Shown here: positions 23,346-36,500 of the stretch, piece by piece
How positions within the stretch are numbered: the stretch's first letter is position 1
How the letters are laid out: every line of letters starts with the position of its first letter
NCBI RefSeq assembly: GCF_040581485.1
Contig: NC_090132.1
Coordinates: forward strand, 7,451,001 to 7,515,000
DNA: 64,000 bases
Source: Linepithema humile
Lineage: Eukaryota; Arthropoda; Insecta; Hymenoptera; Formicidae
Reading direction: 5' to 3'
The notes under the pieces: generated by a model
Databases searched by the model: none
What the model was told of the DNA's origin: nothing
Seen by the model: only the letters and a program-made list of their open reading frames with translations
Translations under genes and position numbers: made by a program

Positions 23346-25624
23346 ATACACTTGCGTCTGAAATTCTTGTTCGTTTCATCTCTGTCACCTTTTCGTATCT
23401 ATAAGCTTCTATGCTTTTCTTCATCTCTTTTGCTCTTTCGATCGTTTCCATCGTGAATACACGCAACTGCATCTCGGTCTCTCTTCCGCTCACTTATTTC
23501 GGTCTTTACCTCCGCACCCACGTCCTCCGCTCCTTCGTGCGCGTATCGAGATAAGGCATTATACTCCCTTCATTTCGGTCCACTTTATTCTCGTGTCTGC
23601 ATGGTTGTTTCTTTTTCTCCTTCGTCTTATTACACAAATAGCGGTGTATCGAAGTGAAAATACTTTGTGCGCGATAATTGACTAGAGGAAAACGATAGTA
23701 ACAGGCTCTTTATTTGATCATGAGAGAGTGACAAATCAACATTTGAGTTGCGAAACGTGACAAATGATCGAGCGATTTGAGATTTGAGATTTTGTGTGTG
23801 GATGCTCGCTTTTTATATCAACTCAAAAATATCATTGTAAAACATTAAAAATATTGTATGTGTGTGATTAAGTCATATTGTGGAAGAAAAATATCGCATA
23901 AGAAAAATCGGTTCTGTTATGAAAGATTTCCCATTCAACACAAATTCATTCAGAAATTATTTGTATATTTATAATTATTTTTACACATTTTTTAAATTTG
24001 TAACTTGTAAAACTTTATGAATACAAAAATTATTAATTGCTGATTTGTCATTCTCTCGAAATGTAATAAATGCATTTAGAGAATTTTTATTTCATATTCT
24101 CTTTTAGGGATATCTTGTAGACTTTTAAGTAGAGAACGGCATTGTTGCTCAACAAGAGAATGCAAATCATGCAAACATGATAACACCATTTATTTCGCAT
24201 TGATTTATCCGTATACATTTCTCGAAATACTTGATTGTGCTACAAAATGGTCGCTACGCACAATATCGAGCCGAACTTGTCAAACGCGGAACGATCGTTA
24301 AAGCGAACGTCCCAAATTCCGTCGCGTCCAATATTACGCGCGCTCGCGCCATATTTTGGAAATGAATTCGGCACACGTAGATCCTAATTTAAACGAGACG
24401 CAGATTTATTGCGAGCACAGCTCGGCGCGCGAGCGCTCAAAAATCCCGTCGGCCCGGTAACACACAGATACATCTCAATATTCGCGATCCCGTCATTAAT
24501 GCCGTTTTAATGGCGCCGCGTTTTCAATTTCACGCACGGCCGGCGCACCACCACGCCTGTTTCCCGCGCTTTTCCGCACGATTCCGATTGTTATTCGGTC
24601 GGTGGTTAATTTCGCGAAGCGAGCCTCATCCGTTTCCATCTGGCGCCGAATGAAAAACAAGTCGTGAACGCCGCCTCGGCTGCCAGCGGCGACCGTTCGT
24701 ATTTAACATACGTTTTAATTTGGCGGACAGATTGTACGATATGTGTACGTATTATTTATACACGAAGGCCCAAAAAGGATAGGAAACAAAGAGAAACAGA
24801 TATTTAATTTTTTAACACATAAAAATGCAGTTCTATGTATCTTTGTAGAAAAGAAATAAATACTCGAAAACATAATAGCTGTGCAGTTCCAACATAAATC
24901 TATTGCTGTGTAAAAACCAGTAAGTTGCTCAATATTGCAATTTTGTGTACTTACTTGCGTATGATATAGACGAGAAAAAAATTGCTCAACAATTTTTCAG
25001 GCTTTGTCCGTACGATCTCGTCAACGATATCACCGATAACGATATTATTGACCAAAAAGCAAAAAATTTTGGACAATTTTCTAATTTTATTAATGCCATT
25101 TTATCAGTGACCCTTTTCTCGTAATTTTAATTCGACTGTTCACACTTGCAATTAATTGTTACAATAATGTTGAAATTAAGCTGAAATATAATCGTGGACA
25201 AAATGCGGCTTTTGACGGGCTTGTAGTTGGGGAATCGCCGGTTTTGATCCTATTAGGGAAATAATAGCGTATAATTAGGGCCGGTGCGCCACTATTGTGG
25301 GGTCCGTTAGGCGTCAACACTTGGGGATCGTCGCGCGAGAATGCAACATGTGCAGTTGCTTTTGATCCGTCACACCTGATTTCACCCCACTACTGATTTT
25401 CACGCCTAACAAATTGAAGTCTGTTTAACCTGCACTTAATCGGGAGGGCCGCGAAAGGCGCCAGCTTAAAAATAATCTGTCCGATATGGACGTTTATACA
25501 TCAGATGGGCATCAATGACAGTCGGCAAGTGCCTTATAGCCTTGAATAATCGCATTTTATTATTCTAGCGAACATTTTTCTTACGACATTCCATTCTTAA
25601 TATAAATAAAATATATATATAAAT
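23346..25624. other. Non-coding DNA with two GC-richer islands
   Basis: No gene. Island at about 24.24-24.7 kb: CpG-rich with repeated GGCGCC. Island at about 25.2-25.55 kb: contains a T-box half site TCACACCT at 25370-25377 and a 9-bp inverted repeat (GTTAGGCGT at 25306, ACGCCTAAC at 25402). A tandem octamer pair lies at 24160-24176. Both islands are plausible enhancers on composition only. Confidence 0.45.
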
Positions 25625-25803
25625 AAAAGAATTATAGAAATAAACAAAGAACAGTATTGTATTTTGTGAACATAATTTATATGAATATCAAGAAGCACAC
25701 ATTTTGGAATTACGAAAATTACAAAAATGTGTGCTTTTGCGTTCTTAATATTTATTTGTGTTTATAACATATACTGTTTCTTGTTTATTTCATAATTCTT
25801 TTT
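25625..25803. repeat. Imperfect palindrome (about 179 bp), MITE-like hairpin
   Basis: The left half (AAAAGAATTAT...AAATAAACAA...ACAGTAT...AAGCACACATTT) is repeated as reverse complement in the right half, with matched blocks in the same order separated by small indels and a centre near 25712. The tightest match is at the tip, CACACATTTT against AAATGTGTG. No target duplication is obvious at the ends. It could be an old palindromic transposon remnant or a long-hairpin RNA source. Confidence 0.7.
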
Positions 25804-28800
25804 TGTTTGGAATTATTATGACGCATAAAATTCGCATAGAAAGCGGAAATTGAAATATGTAATTCCATGATATAATTGCGCGATCCGCCTTTTGATCTTG
25901 GTTGAACATTGCGTCATCCTTCTTTCGCGCAGATTTGCCAATCAATCCGATCAGTCCGCTATCCCTTATTATGATTTTCTCGTGCAAGTGCCCGTGCGCA
26001 TGACGATCATGGTCATCCCCATGGCTGGTCATTGTCCACCAAATCCACTGGCCGTACAGCCCGGCACGTCGCCGAAGGCTGCGGTTAAACTAGACGCGCA
26101 TTAGCACGGCTAAATAATCGCGTGCACTTGTGCTATTAGTCCTACGTCTGTGGATTAGGTGAATTATGCTTCGAGTATTCCGTACCACGGTGCGTTGCCG
26201 ATTTCGTACATTCGGAAACCGTCATTTTCGAAGGACGAATTATGCACCGTTGACGTTGTTTGCAAGTGCGTATCGCGGAAGTTTTGCCAGAAATGATAGA
26301 ATTCCGTATTTAACGAAAAGTTCGATAATTCTGTGTCGCGAAAACTGACGATTCGCGACGATTAATATATTCAGCCGTCGTCGATCTCGTTCGGCCGATA
26401 ACTCGTGAATTTAAAATTAATTTAAAATCCCGCGCGGTTATTTCGCGATTTATAAATTAATTCGGCAGAATTTGACTCCTCAACGCCAATAAATAACCGC
26501 TTCGATGTATATGCTGTTGATCTCAAACGAGAAATGCATTTTTAAGATCGCAACTGAAAGTAGAATATTAAAATAATGAAATTAACGAATCACTCCAACA
26601 AACATCTAATTAAATTTATAACTGTGTAATTATGTAACAATTAAATATAACTTGAAATAGTATAATAATTAAAACGCGACAGTATCGTGATTTAATTTCT
26701 GAAGAGATATAACGCGTTACTTTATATAAGTAGAAACATAAATATCATTGCGATATTTATCGTATTTATTAAATTCAAGCATTATAATTGCATGAGATAC
26801 GACTTGAATAATTCTGCGAAGCAACCGATAGCTTCGTCAACGGCGTCGAATTTTAGTGTGCTCTCGCCATGCAGTCTCTCTGAATCGCTGCGCGTACGGC
26901 CGCAACGTGGACGGCCACTCTGGAAAATTAATATGTCAAGCTGGCTCGTCCAACCGGACGGACGCCGTTGGTTAGCGGGAAACTCGAAGACGAGTCGTGC
27001 CGGACGAGGAAGCGACGTGGATCGTAACCGCGTCGTGTATTTACCAATGGGGCGGCTGTGGGTTGGGGCCGGCTTCAGGGGGGTGGACATCGTATAATTA
27101 ATCACCGCTCATCCATCACGCGCTTCTGACGCACTCCCCGGTCACTCCTTGGATAATAGATTCGGTTGCGCAGGATAAGCGCCTCCGTGAGCGGGCGAGT
27201 TTATATATCGGGCTTTAAAAAGCGGCGGAATTGTCTGCCGAGAGCGAGATTACAGGAAGAATAATGATTTGATGACCGGTGCGAAAACGAGATAGCACAG
27301 CATGTGAAATAACAATAGTACAAGATGTGTCTGTTCTTATAATGGATAATTTCTACTCTTGAAATATTATTACAAGGAATAGAAAGAAGAGAGACTTTCA
27401 TTTTATTTTAAAAAATGTAAAAATGTTTGAAAATATGTAATATTTTATGAAATATTTTTACTCATTTTGTCCAAATACATATAAAATTGCATATTGAGGA
27501 ATATTTGATTTTATAAATGTTAAATGTCCATTCTGATAGCGAATTCTCTTCACTAGTGCGTATTAGTGTGTACGAGTGTTTAATAATCAAAAGTTTACTA
27601 GTCACTGACTGAGAGTACCAATTCGTGCATAGCCGAATTCGTTATAAGATGTATTAGATACATTTGAAATTTGTAGTTATATATCATATTTTACGGTTTT
27701 CTTTATTGATGCAATAAGTATTTAGGATTTTGAACATTTCAATGATATTATTATTAACAATTTAAATCTGGCAAAGGCAAAATTCACATTTTTTAATGAA
27801 TTTTATGAATTACGTAGAATACGTACGATTTAAGACAAGCGGTTTCTATTCATCGGTCATCGACATTTTGATTATATACTAATTTGATTAATAATAAAAA
27901 TTATATTTGTACGATTACACAATCAAGAAATTTTAGCTTTGTATATGAATGACACATAAATAGAGAGAGAAGAGATCCGGCAGAAAGAAATTAAAAGGTT
28001 TTACACATTATTGGATTCGAATCGGCCGCACGAGCGACGTCGATCGATGACAATTAATTCAAAAGTCGTACTTACTAATTATCGCACGCGGGCACAATGT
28101 GTGATTCATTTCGTCAAATTTGCGGCCGATACGTCAAATCTGAATAAAGCAACTGGAATTTACTTGCGCTCGATAATTTGTATGCGCGGAGTAAATACCG
28201 ACTCTACATTTTGGTCGGTTAAAATAATCACGATGTGAAATGCACGATGATTATTTTGAGGCATAACGCGATCGTCGATTTCGAATTCATCGGCCATTCG
28301 AAATCAGCGTCGTTCGTTAAAAATATTCACTGTTTACGTTTAATAACAATTATTTCCATATTTCCGTTTCCGGCTTTTAATCTGACGCCGATGCGATAAT
28401 TATTCCTATTTACCGAAAGGCTAGATGATCGAACGAACCGCGATGCTCTCGCGGAATTTGCATTCTTCATTATACACCGTTGTATTTGTACAGCAAACAG
28501 AAAATATTTCCGCATTAATTACGTAGTACTTACTTCGCAGATAAGACATCAGATAATTCATCTTTCTTCAGATTTATTTCAGGAAAACTAAAATCTGAAA
28601 TCTTTTTCATATCGATATTTTAATATTTTAATTTAACGAAAAATAAATAAAATATTATAATTTATTTTGTTTTCATATAGTTTTTAATGCAGTAATTACT
28701 TCATAAGTTATACAACAAATATTTTATATAAAAGATACATGATATGAATAGCACTTGTTAGTTAGTTTTGTAATATTTTGGAAAATACAAGTATTTTATC

Positions 28801-29855
28801 GGTGAGATTATTTCATAAACTAGCGATGATCTTATCTGTTTTGCATGCGGATACACGTGGAGTTTGAATCCGTTAGATTATACACAAAATGCTCCATACG
28901 CACATGTCCGGTTCATCGATTTACTGGGGTCTAAAGGGACTATATATCCTTCTCTTGCGCAGGAAACAAATAGCGAAATCATCGGTCGCGCGGAAAAACG
29001 CCTGTGTATGGCTCGACAAACGGCGACCGACCGATGGATTCAGCCGGCGCGTTCGTTCAGTTAAATGCTGCTATATTCCTACTAATTCCTCGGACAATCC
29101 TCGTCTATCCCTTCTGTCGTGTACTTTTCATCCCCTTCTTTTTCATCGCACCCCATCGCGTGCCATTCGGCAACGATCACTACGCGACGATTTAAATATG
29201 TGTACTTCGGTTACTCCGACAAAGTAACATCGCATCGATGTTTATGTCGAGAACCATCGAGAACATTATTGTTCATATTTTAGCAAAATTAATAATTAAT
29301 TGATTTGAAATGTTAATATCATAATTAGAATCATCCGAACCCATTGGATAATATTTCAGGAAAAATTTACGCGGAAGCTATCACACTGTTTGTTCAAGTT
29401 TAGAGAGTATTAAATATCTTAAGTATAATTAAATTCGCATTAATATCAGATTTATTTCATTTTATTATTTCATGCGATAATTTTTGTGGATTCTGGGTAT
29501 GCTCAATGTACAGGGGATTGCGGGTGTAACTTTAAGGGTGCAGCCACGATGCTTGCAGTTAGGGTTTCATGGGGTGTTTTATACGCTCGTGTGTCAGGGA
29601 TCATTCCATGCTAACCCCGTCGGTGTTAAACGGTGCGATCTTAAGCCCGGACCCCCGTTCAATGGTCAGAATCGGGCATGGGGGCGTTTCACGACGTGAC
29701 AAACAGCTATATTAGCTTCCATTGTTCCGCGACACACGGCACTTTTCACAGTCCGAATCTGACGGATTTCGTACCAGAAACAACTGCTGTTGCAACCAGT
29801 TGCGTATGAGAAGAATTAAGTTTCCCGAAATCTTTTCCCTAATGCGTTATATATC
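25804..29855. other. Non-coding DNA with several GC-richer islands
   Basis: No supportable gene. GC-richer stretches occur at about 25.98-26.4, 26.8-27.2, 28.88-29.2 and 29.48-29.7 kb. Open frames there (for example a 101-codon forward frame at 26792 with a 107-codon antisense partner) have no recognisable domain. Possible regulatory islands. Confidence 0.5.
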
Positions 29856-30520
29856 TTTTATCCAAAACGTGTTATTTTTTTAATTGGCAGCTATAGATAT
29901 AATCGAACGTGCTCTATCTCTTATTATTTATCTCAACAGTTTGAAGAAATTAGACTATATCTTTTATTCATCACGTTATACGTCTTGAATTTATTAAAAT
30001 TTGCATTTATCACGAAAAAATAATTTTTTATTCATTATTAATCGTTAAAAGCATGATTTTACAAAATTGATCGGTTTATATAATAAGTTAATAAGCATAA
30101 AAACTCAAACCGCAAGTTTTAAATCTTATTTAAACATTCAGGAGAATAAAAAAGATTTTTTTAAGTCGTAAAAAATACGACTTTGTATTGCACTCAGTTA
30201 AAATTGCGAAAGAAGACGAATGCTATTTTTCTCCGCGAGTAATGCCGCTTATCACGCAGCTTGATAACGATTGCTAAAGATGTGTTCTATCTTCTCCTGG
30301 TTGGACGACGAGGTGTACTTTATTGCGGCGCACAAATTTTTTCAAAAATTTTACTTATTTTATTATTTCATAAATGAAAAGAATGTAGAATACGATTATA
30401 ACGCGATGAATGAAAGATATAATCTAATCTCTTCAAACTGTTGAGATAAATAATAAGAGATAGAGCACGTTTGGTTCTATCTATAACTGTCAATTAAAAA
30501 ATAACACGTTTGGGATAAAA
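29856..30520. mobile_element. Foldback-type element with 124-bp terminal inverted repeats
   Basis: The left arm (29856-29979, begins TTTTATCCAAAACGTG) and right arm (30398-30520, ends CACGTTTGGGATAAAA) are reverse complements at roughly 90% identity, with a fully matched core of over 40 bp that includes GTGCTCTATCTC. The 418-bp interior is mostly AT-rich and encodes no protein. No target-site duplication is visible at these edges, so the true ends may lie slightly elsewhere. A non-autonomous DNA transposon is the simplest reading. Confidence 0.75.
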
Positions 30521-33500
30521 CAGGAAGGGCAATGTTTGATGGATTATTGATGCATCTAGTAAAGTAAATAAATTCCCTATTTTTCTATCTCTTCCTCCTT
30601 CTCTTGCACTCATTGCGCGACCCGTAATGATAGAGGACCGAGCTTGCGTCACGATAACGTATATTTGTACAGCGATAACTCGCCTTGTACCTGGCGCCCG
30701 TCTCTTTACAGCGTCCCGCCATATGTCTGCATCTGAAATAATGCATTCATTGTTTTCTGCTAATGAAGGACATCCGCCAGATGATGACGTTACGGAGGAA
30801 TTTCATCGTTTGGACAAATATTGCGATTATTATCAGCGACACGCTAACCAATTAAGCGTCCTTCATTCAATCGTAAATCTGACGTGTTACACAGCACACT
30901 TTAGAATACGTATTCCAGCATTCGCGCCATAACGTTCAATTTAACTTCGATTTAGTTTTACGACAATTTTTTATCATGGCAACGATTGCTCAAAATTGGC
31001 ACTTCCGCCGTGTAAAGGCACGTCCGGATGAATTAAGTGGTGGACGATAAAATGCATAAGTTTCCCTTTGTGAAAGCCGCTCTTTCACTCTCTCAAGCCG
31101 CTTGTAGTATTTTCAGGTAAACGCCTAAAGCCGCAAGAGTGCGGGCGTATTCTCCGGGCCCGGGGCACCTCACCTCAGGTACGTGAAGTACCCTGGGTAT
31201 GGCAAAATGGGCACGATCCGATGTTTGATCTTCATTGCTGGGCAAACAGCGGCACGTTCGGCATTTCGTCGAAAGGGCCCGATATGCGCGTAGTCTTTCG
31301 AGTGGGTCCCACTTTTGCCGACTCGTCGCCGCGCTGTGCTTTCTCGTCTTTCTACTTCTCCGAAAACGCAGCCGTGTAAAATGCGTCGGATGAGGGTTTA
31401 GAAAGGGCTTTTTTTTCCCGCAATTTTAAGAGCGTAGGGTTTCAAAGATTGCATAATCTCTTAATTATACGCAATAAATGCTGTTTACTTCGGAAAATAT
31501 TTAGTCGACGCTGGAGATTTCGAGTTTTATAATTTTTTGTTTCTATGAAAATAGATAATAGTGTGAATACACGTGCAATAAAATCTCTTTAATATTGCGA
31601 TGATAATACTTGAGGTTAATGTATATTTCAACGATAGAATACATTATTCGAATTTTTCAATGTATTTTTTATGTAATGATCAATTCATTAATATTAATAA
31701 ACTTTTTGTTCAACATCATATATCGTTTCGTATCCGGCAAAATAGTTTTAGCCGACGATATAAGCATATGTTTATATATTCTAATCCTAATTATCCGCAC
31801 ACTCGGACAATCCTAACGGACTTAGGTGTGCGATAATATTGAACAAATAGCGGCTTAATCGCGACGGGGAGAATGCTGTTTGTATAACCGATAGTAGATC
31901 ATTGACCGCGTTAATAATAAACTACTATTAACTTGTTATTCAATGAATCGATAATGTCTGATATTCATGTTGTTTAACGTAATTAGTTGGCCTTTGTCAA
32001 GACCATTTCGTTGCATTGATCTAAAATGTTTACTCGGCAGACATAGATATATTTGAACTTGGCGTAACCGGCAGATACGTATCCCGGGCTAGAGAGTAAT
32101 TCGATTTACGTTGCGCGATGTAATTTGCAGTCCCGCGCCATAAATTCCAAGTATTGACTTTCAAAGCAATCCCCATATTTCGCGTAAACATAATTTATGC
32201 GAATAACCAGAACGCGTTTTACTTATTCGTGTTCATATGTCCCATCAAATATTGTTAATTAGCAGCGATTTTAATTATTTAATGCGTCGGAACGTACCGC
32301 AATTCAATGCGAAATTTTACATTATTATTCCACGCCGATACACATTTGAAGAGTGCAGACATTCGTTATAAATTGTTATTACAAACAGACTATATCCAAT
32401 TACTCGGTTTTTATTTATTTCGCAATAATTTTTTCTCATTGCCAGTTTATTTGACATCATACTTTCTTATAATTTTCTAACATTTAACTTCAGATATCCC
32501 TTTGCGATTACGGATTCAATGAAAGAATTGTTTAGTTTGTCACTTACTCAGCGGAAGATATTGTTTGATCGAAAAAGTACACGCGCGCGTGTGTGTGTAT
32601 GAACAAAAATCGCAACGTCCCGGATCTTCTTTCCGGAGAGATCGATCGGCCGATTTGTCGGGAGACACGTAGTTCCGGCATGCTTCTTTCGTTTTATGTA
32701 ATTTCCGTGCCAATATTAACACGCTGCGTTCCGCCGTCGCGTTCTACTCTCGACTTGGCTCTGTGTATTGGCTTGTATGTCCTTCGCAAACAGTACCAAT
32801 CAATACCAATCTCTTAAGTTTTCGTAACTGCCGTTCCATTTTCAATGAAACGGGCGCTTGTTGCTCGTGATTAAAAAAGAAAAAAAGGGAGAATTATCGC
32901 GCGATAACGCATACTGCAAGAGTAACCGTCCATGTGTGGCTCGTGTGAATCTTTCTTTCCACTCTGCATTTAATAACGGATTTTTTTTCATTACATTTTT
33001 CATTCCTATCGTTTTTCTCAGACAATAATAAGCAATAAAAATAATGAATTTTTTTGTAGAACATAGAAAGATAAAATGTAAAAGTTAAAGAAAAGAGTAT
33101 GGTTTGAAATTTGTATTAAACTGTTTAGCTAGAAAATTTTATTTATCTAAAATATACAATACTCGTATATTAAAAATTTATATAATGTTATTTATAGTGT
33201 TTTATATATTAATATAAGACGATAGATGTAGCGAACAATGAAAAGGAGAAGTAGATATTGACAATAACTGGCGCAAAAAGCTCGAAGAGCTAAGAGGATC
33301 ACATAGGACAATGTTCTGAGTAGAGGTTGATGGCTTAAGGAAAAAGGGGATTGATGAAAGCACAAGTACTCCACACATTTGTTCTTCTAATCGATCATGA
33401 CAACGAAAGAGACTTAAAGACGATAAGGAACGCGACAAATAGCAGCGATAATAATATCTAAGATAATATATTCTTTTGACATGTATAACACGAAAATAAT

Positions 33501-36500
33501 ATTTATATTTAGGAAAGTAGTTAAATTATTTTATAAGATTATAATCGAATAACCAATTATTTATTAATATTATATCTATCGCTGCTCAATATTAATACGA
33601 TAAATGAGAAATATGAATTACGAATATTAGTGATTGGTGATAATTATTAATATTATATATATTTTAATATGGTGCGAAATCGCGTGGCGGTAAAAGAGAC
33701 GCGCAAAGAGGAAGTGGGGAGGAAACGCAGAACGAAGGGTAAAGACGAAAGCAAGCCACCCACGGAGCCGGCGGGATCTAACAAAGGCACCTCCACACCA
33801 CTTGTCCGATCTCTTGGATCTACGCAAATAGACACCCCCGCGGCCGGCTTTTAACGTTCTCCAGTTCTCATACTTTCCGTTTCTTTCCCGCTTGTGTTTG
33901 CCGACCCCTCCCCTCGTTTCACCCCTTTGCTTATCCGTTGCCGATACACCTGTGCCAACGACGCTAGCCGACATCGTTGTTGTCGTCGAGATGCAAACCG
34001 CAAAACTCAGTATCATTGTTTATCTCGATGCGAGAAGAACGTTGGGCACCGACGCCCGTTTTTCGCTTTTTTCCCTTTTTCCTCATCGCCAAAGAGGAAA
34101 ATACTTTCGTTGCTTGCATGTTTGATTCGTTTGTTGGTGAAAAAGAAAGGAAGAACGAGAAAATATTTTAATATGTTTTAAAACGACATTTTTTGTTAGA
34201 GAAAAATCTAAAAATATTTTTTTAGAAACAATTTAAAAATACGAGAAATAAAATTATAGGTAGAAATTATAGTTTAGAACTTTATAGCTCTATTATTCTG
34301 AAGAAACAATTATGAATTTGAAAAAAGATTTACAATGCTCAAGTTCCTCTTATTCGGCGGAAGTCCATTCGATTTCTGCTCGTCAACATCGGAGAGGACC
34401 GTTTCTTTTCTAGTGCAGACGCGAGAAAAGGAAAGAAGTATTCGGTCGCAAACATTTATATGTACCTACGTAGCCGAGTCGAGAGCATCGCGGCAGTATT
34501 GTCTCAGCTTGCTCTCGCGTAAATCGATGTCGAGAGTTTTCCCCGGTTATTGGCGCGCTCCGTAACGGACTCCGTAAGAACGACTTTGTCATTCAGGACG
34601 ATCTCGATGTTGGCACCGCTGATACTCGGGCATATTTAGAGAGGACTCAATTTTATTTGTCAGCATTAAAGTCGGCTCTATCGCGATGGGGCACCTCATT
34701 TTCCGACATCTGACTGTCAAAACGATCTCCCCGCGTGACAACTTGTAGACGCTCGTCACGACATTAATGATGCTCCGCGATATATGTGATATTTTACATT
34801 GTCATTTGACGCACATCGAGCGAGAAACAGTTCAATGTATAATGTTAGAGTGATGACATGACAGGGCTAAGAAAGATGAATTTTTCATACAATTTTCATA
34901 CAATAAGTTAATTTATTCGCAATCTAAAATATTTACAGTTAATATAGAATATCTTTATTGGAATTGATAATATTAAATTGAAAAATATTCTTCTTTAAAA
35001 TTATTCTTTAAATGTGTATTAAAAATATTAATTATAAAATATATTACTAAATATATTACCAAATTATTCATGAATTACATAACGGCGATGAATTTGTAGT
35101 TATAAATTAATTCTGTCAGTTGTTAAAAAGTTCGATCAATTAAAATAATAAAAGCATAATTATAGACAGATGCGTAAAATGCAAAATTTAATGATTTATA
35201 TTTTCATTATTTATTTGGTGTTAATTTTTATTATTATTGCAAGGAGTCGAAGAATACATTGCTTTCTCTTTCTCAGCCTGAAATATTACAATAATATCAG
35301 CATTTTGCCATTTTTTGAATTGGTAGTTAGATATTTTGGCTAGAATATGACACATAAATCTTTTTCTCGTTAATTTATTTATTATAAAACTGTTATTAAA
35401 TGTTAAAAAACACAAAACTACGAACAAGCGCAAAGAAGTGTCACGATTTCCGACAATAATCTATTTTGATAACGTTCAACGTGTTCCTCCGCCACGGAAA
35501 CGCAGTCGTAGCGAACTGCAAACTTCCTTGAGCGGACGTAGAGTCGATATTTACGTACCGACGAAAGCATATGGAACCCAGGAAGCGAGGCGAAAATTTC
35601 CGGGGAAACACTCGCAAATCGTCGAACGCGTCTATTCGTCGTTCCGGAAACGTGATTTCGCTGGTAACCCGGTAATCGGAACGTACGTGTTATCACGGGC
35701 ACGTACACGCGCGGCTCTCAGCCGCGCCTCCTCGTTTTCAGCTTCGTGGGCGTTCCCGATATTTTATTGAAGGTCCTTGAATAAATGTACGATTAATTTC
35801 GAATCGTTTTGTACCATCGGGCACTGCTTACTGTTAAAATATGGATAATTGCGCTCTTTTACATTTTTATGTGTTCGCACATAGATATAATTCCTAATTT
35901 TATTAGAATATATGTAAACATATTTTTAGATTTTTTTTTCTAGTTTTTTTTCGACATTTTCTCGCTTGATATTTATTCTGTTAGAGTGCAGAAAACGCTG
36001 AAGAATTAACGTTTTATTGCATTACCGTTTTTAAAACAATAAAATGCACTTCGCATCTTTGCCATTTCAATATTTGAAAAGTCGATGATACGCTGCTGTA
36101 TTTGCTGGCTTTCCCAGACACGATAATGGGTTTCCGACCCCTTCTAGATAAAAATATTGATGACACCTTGCTTGCCCGCGCGTCGCGGGGCGCAGACACG
36201 CCAAGCGAAAGACACAGCTTTATAGCGTCTCGGGGATAATCGACGAGATTAACTGCCTTGTATAGTTTTCATTGATAATTAATCGATAAACGACGTTTTG
36301 TTTGCGCCCGACCTACATTACTTTGCGATAATATCGTTACGTACTTGTGATTGCGTTTGATTGGGTCGAGGCGTGTTGCCGAAGACTCGCCAATCGGTAG
36401 TCGACAAATTTTTTAGATAAACCTATAGTGTACATGCATAGATATCGATTTATGTTATTCTTTTGCACCTGGAATTATCTTGGTATCGTAATGTAAACAG

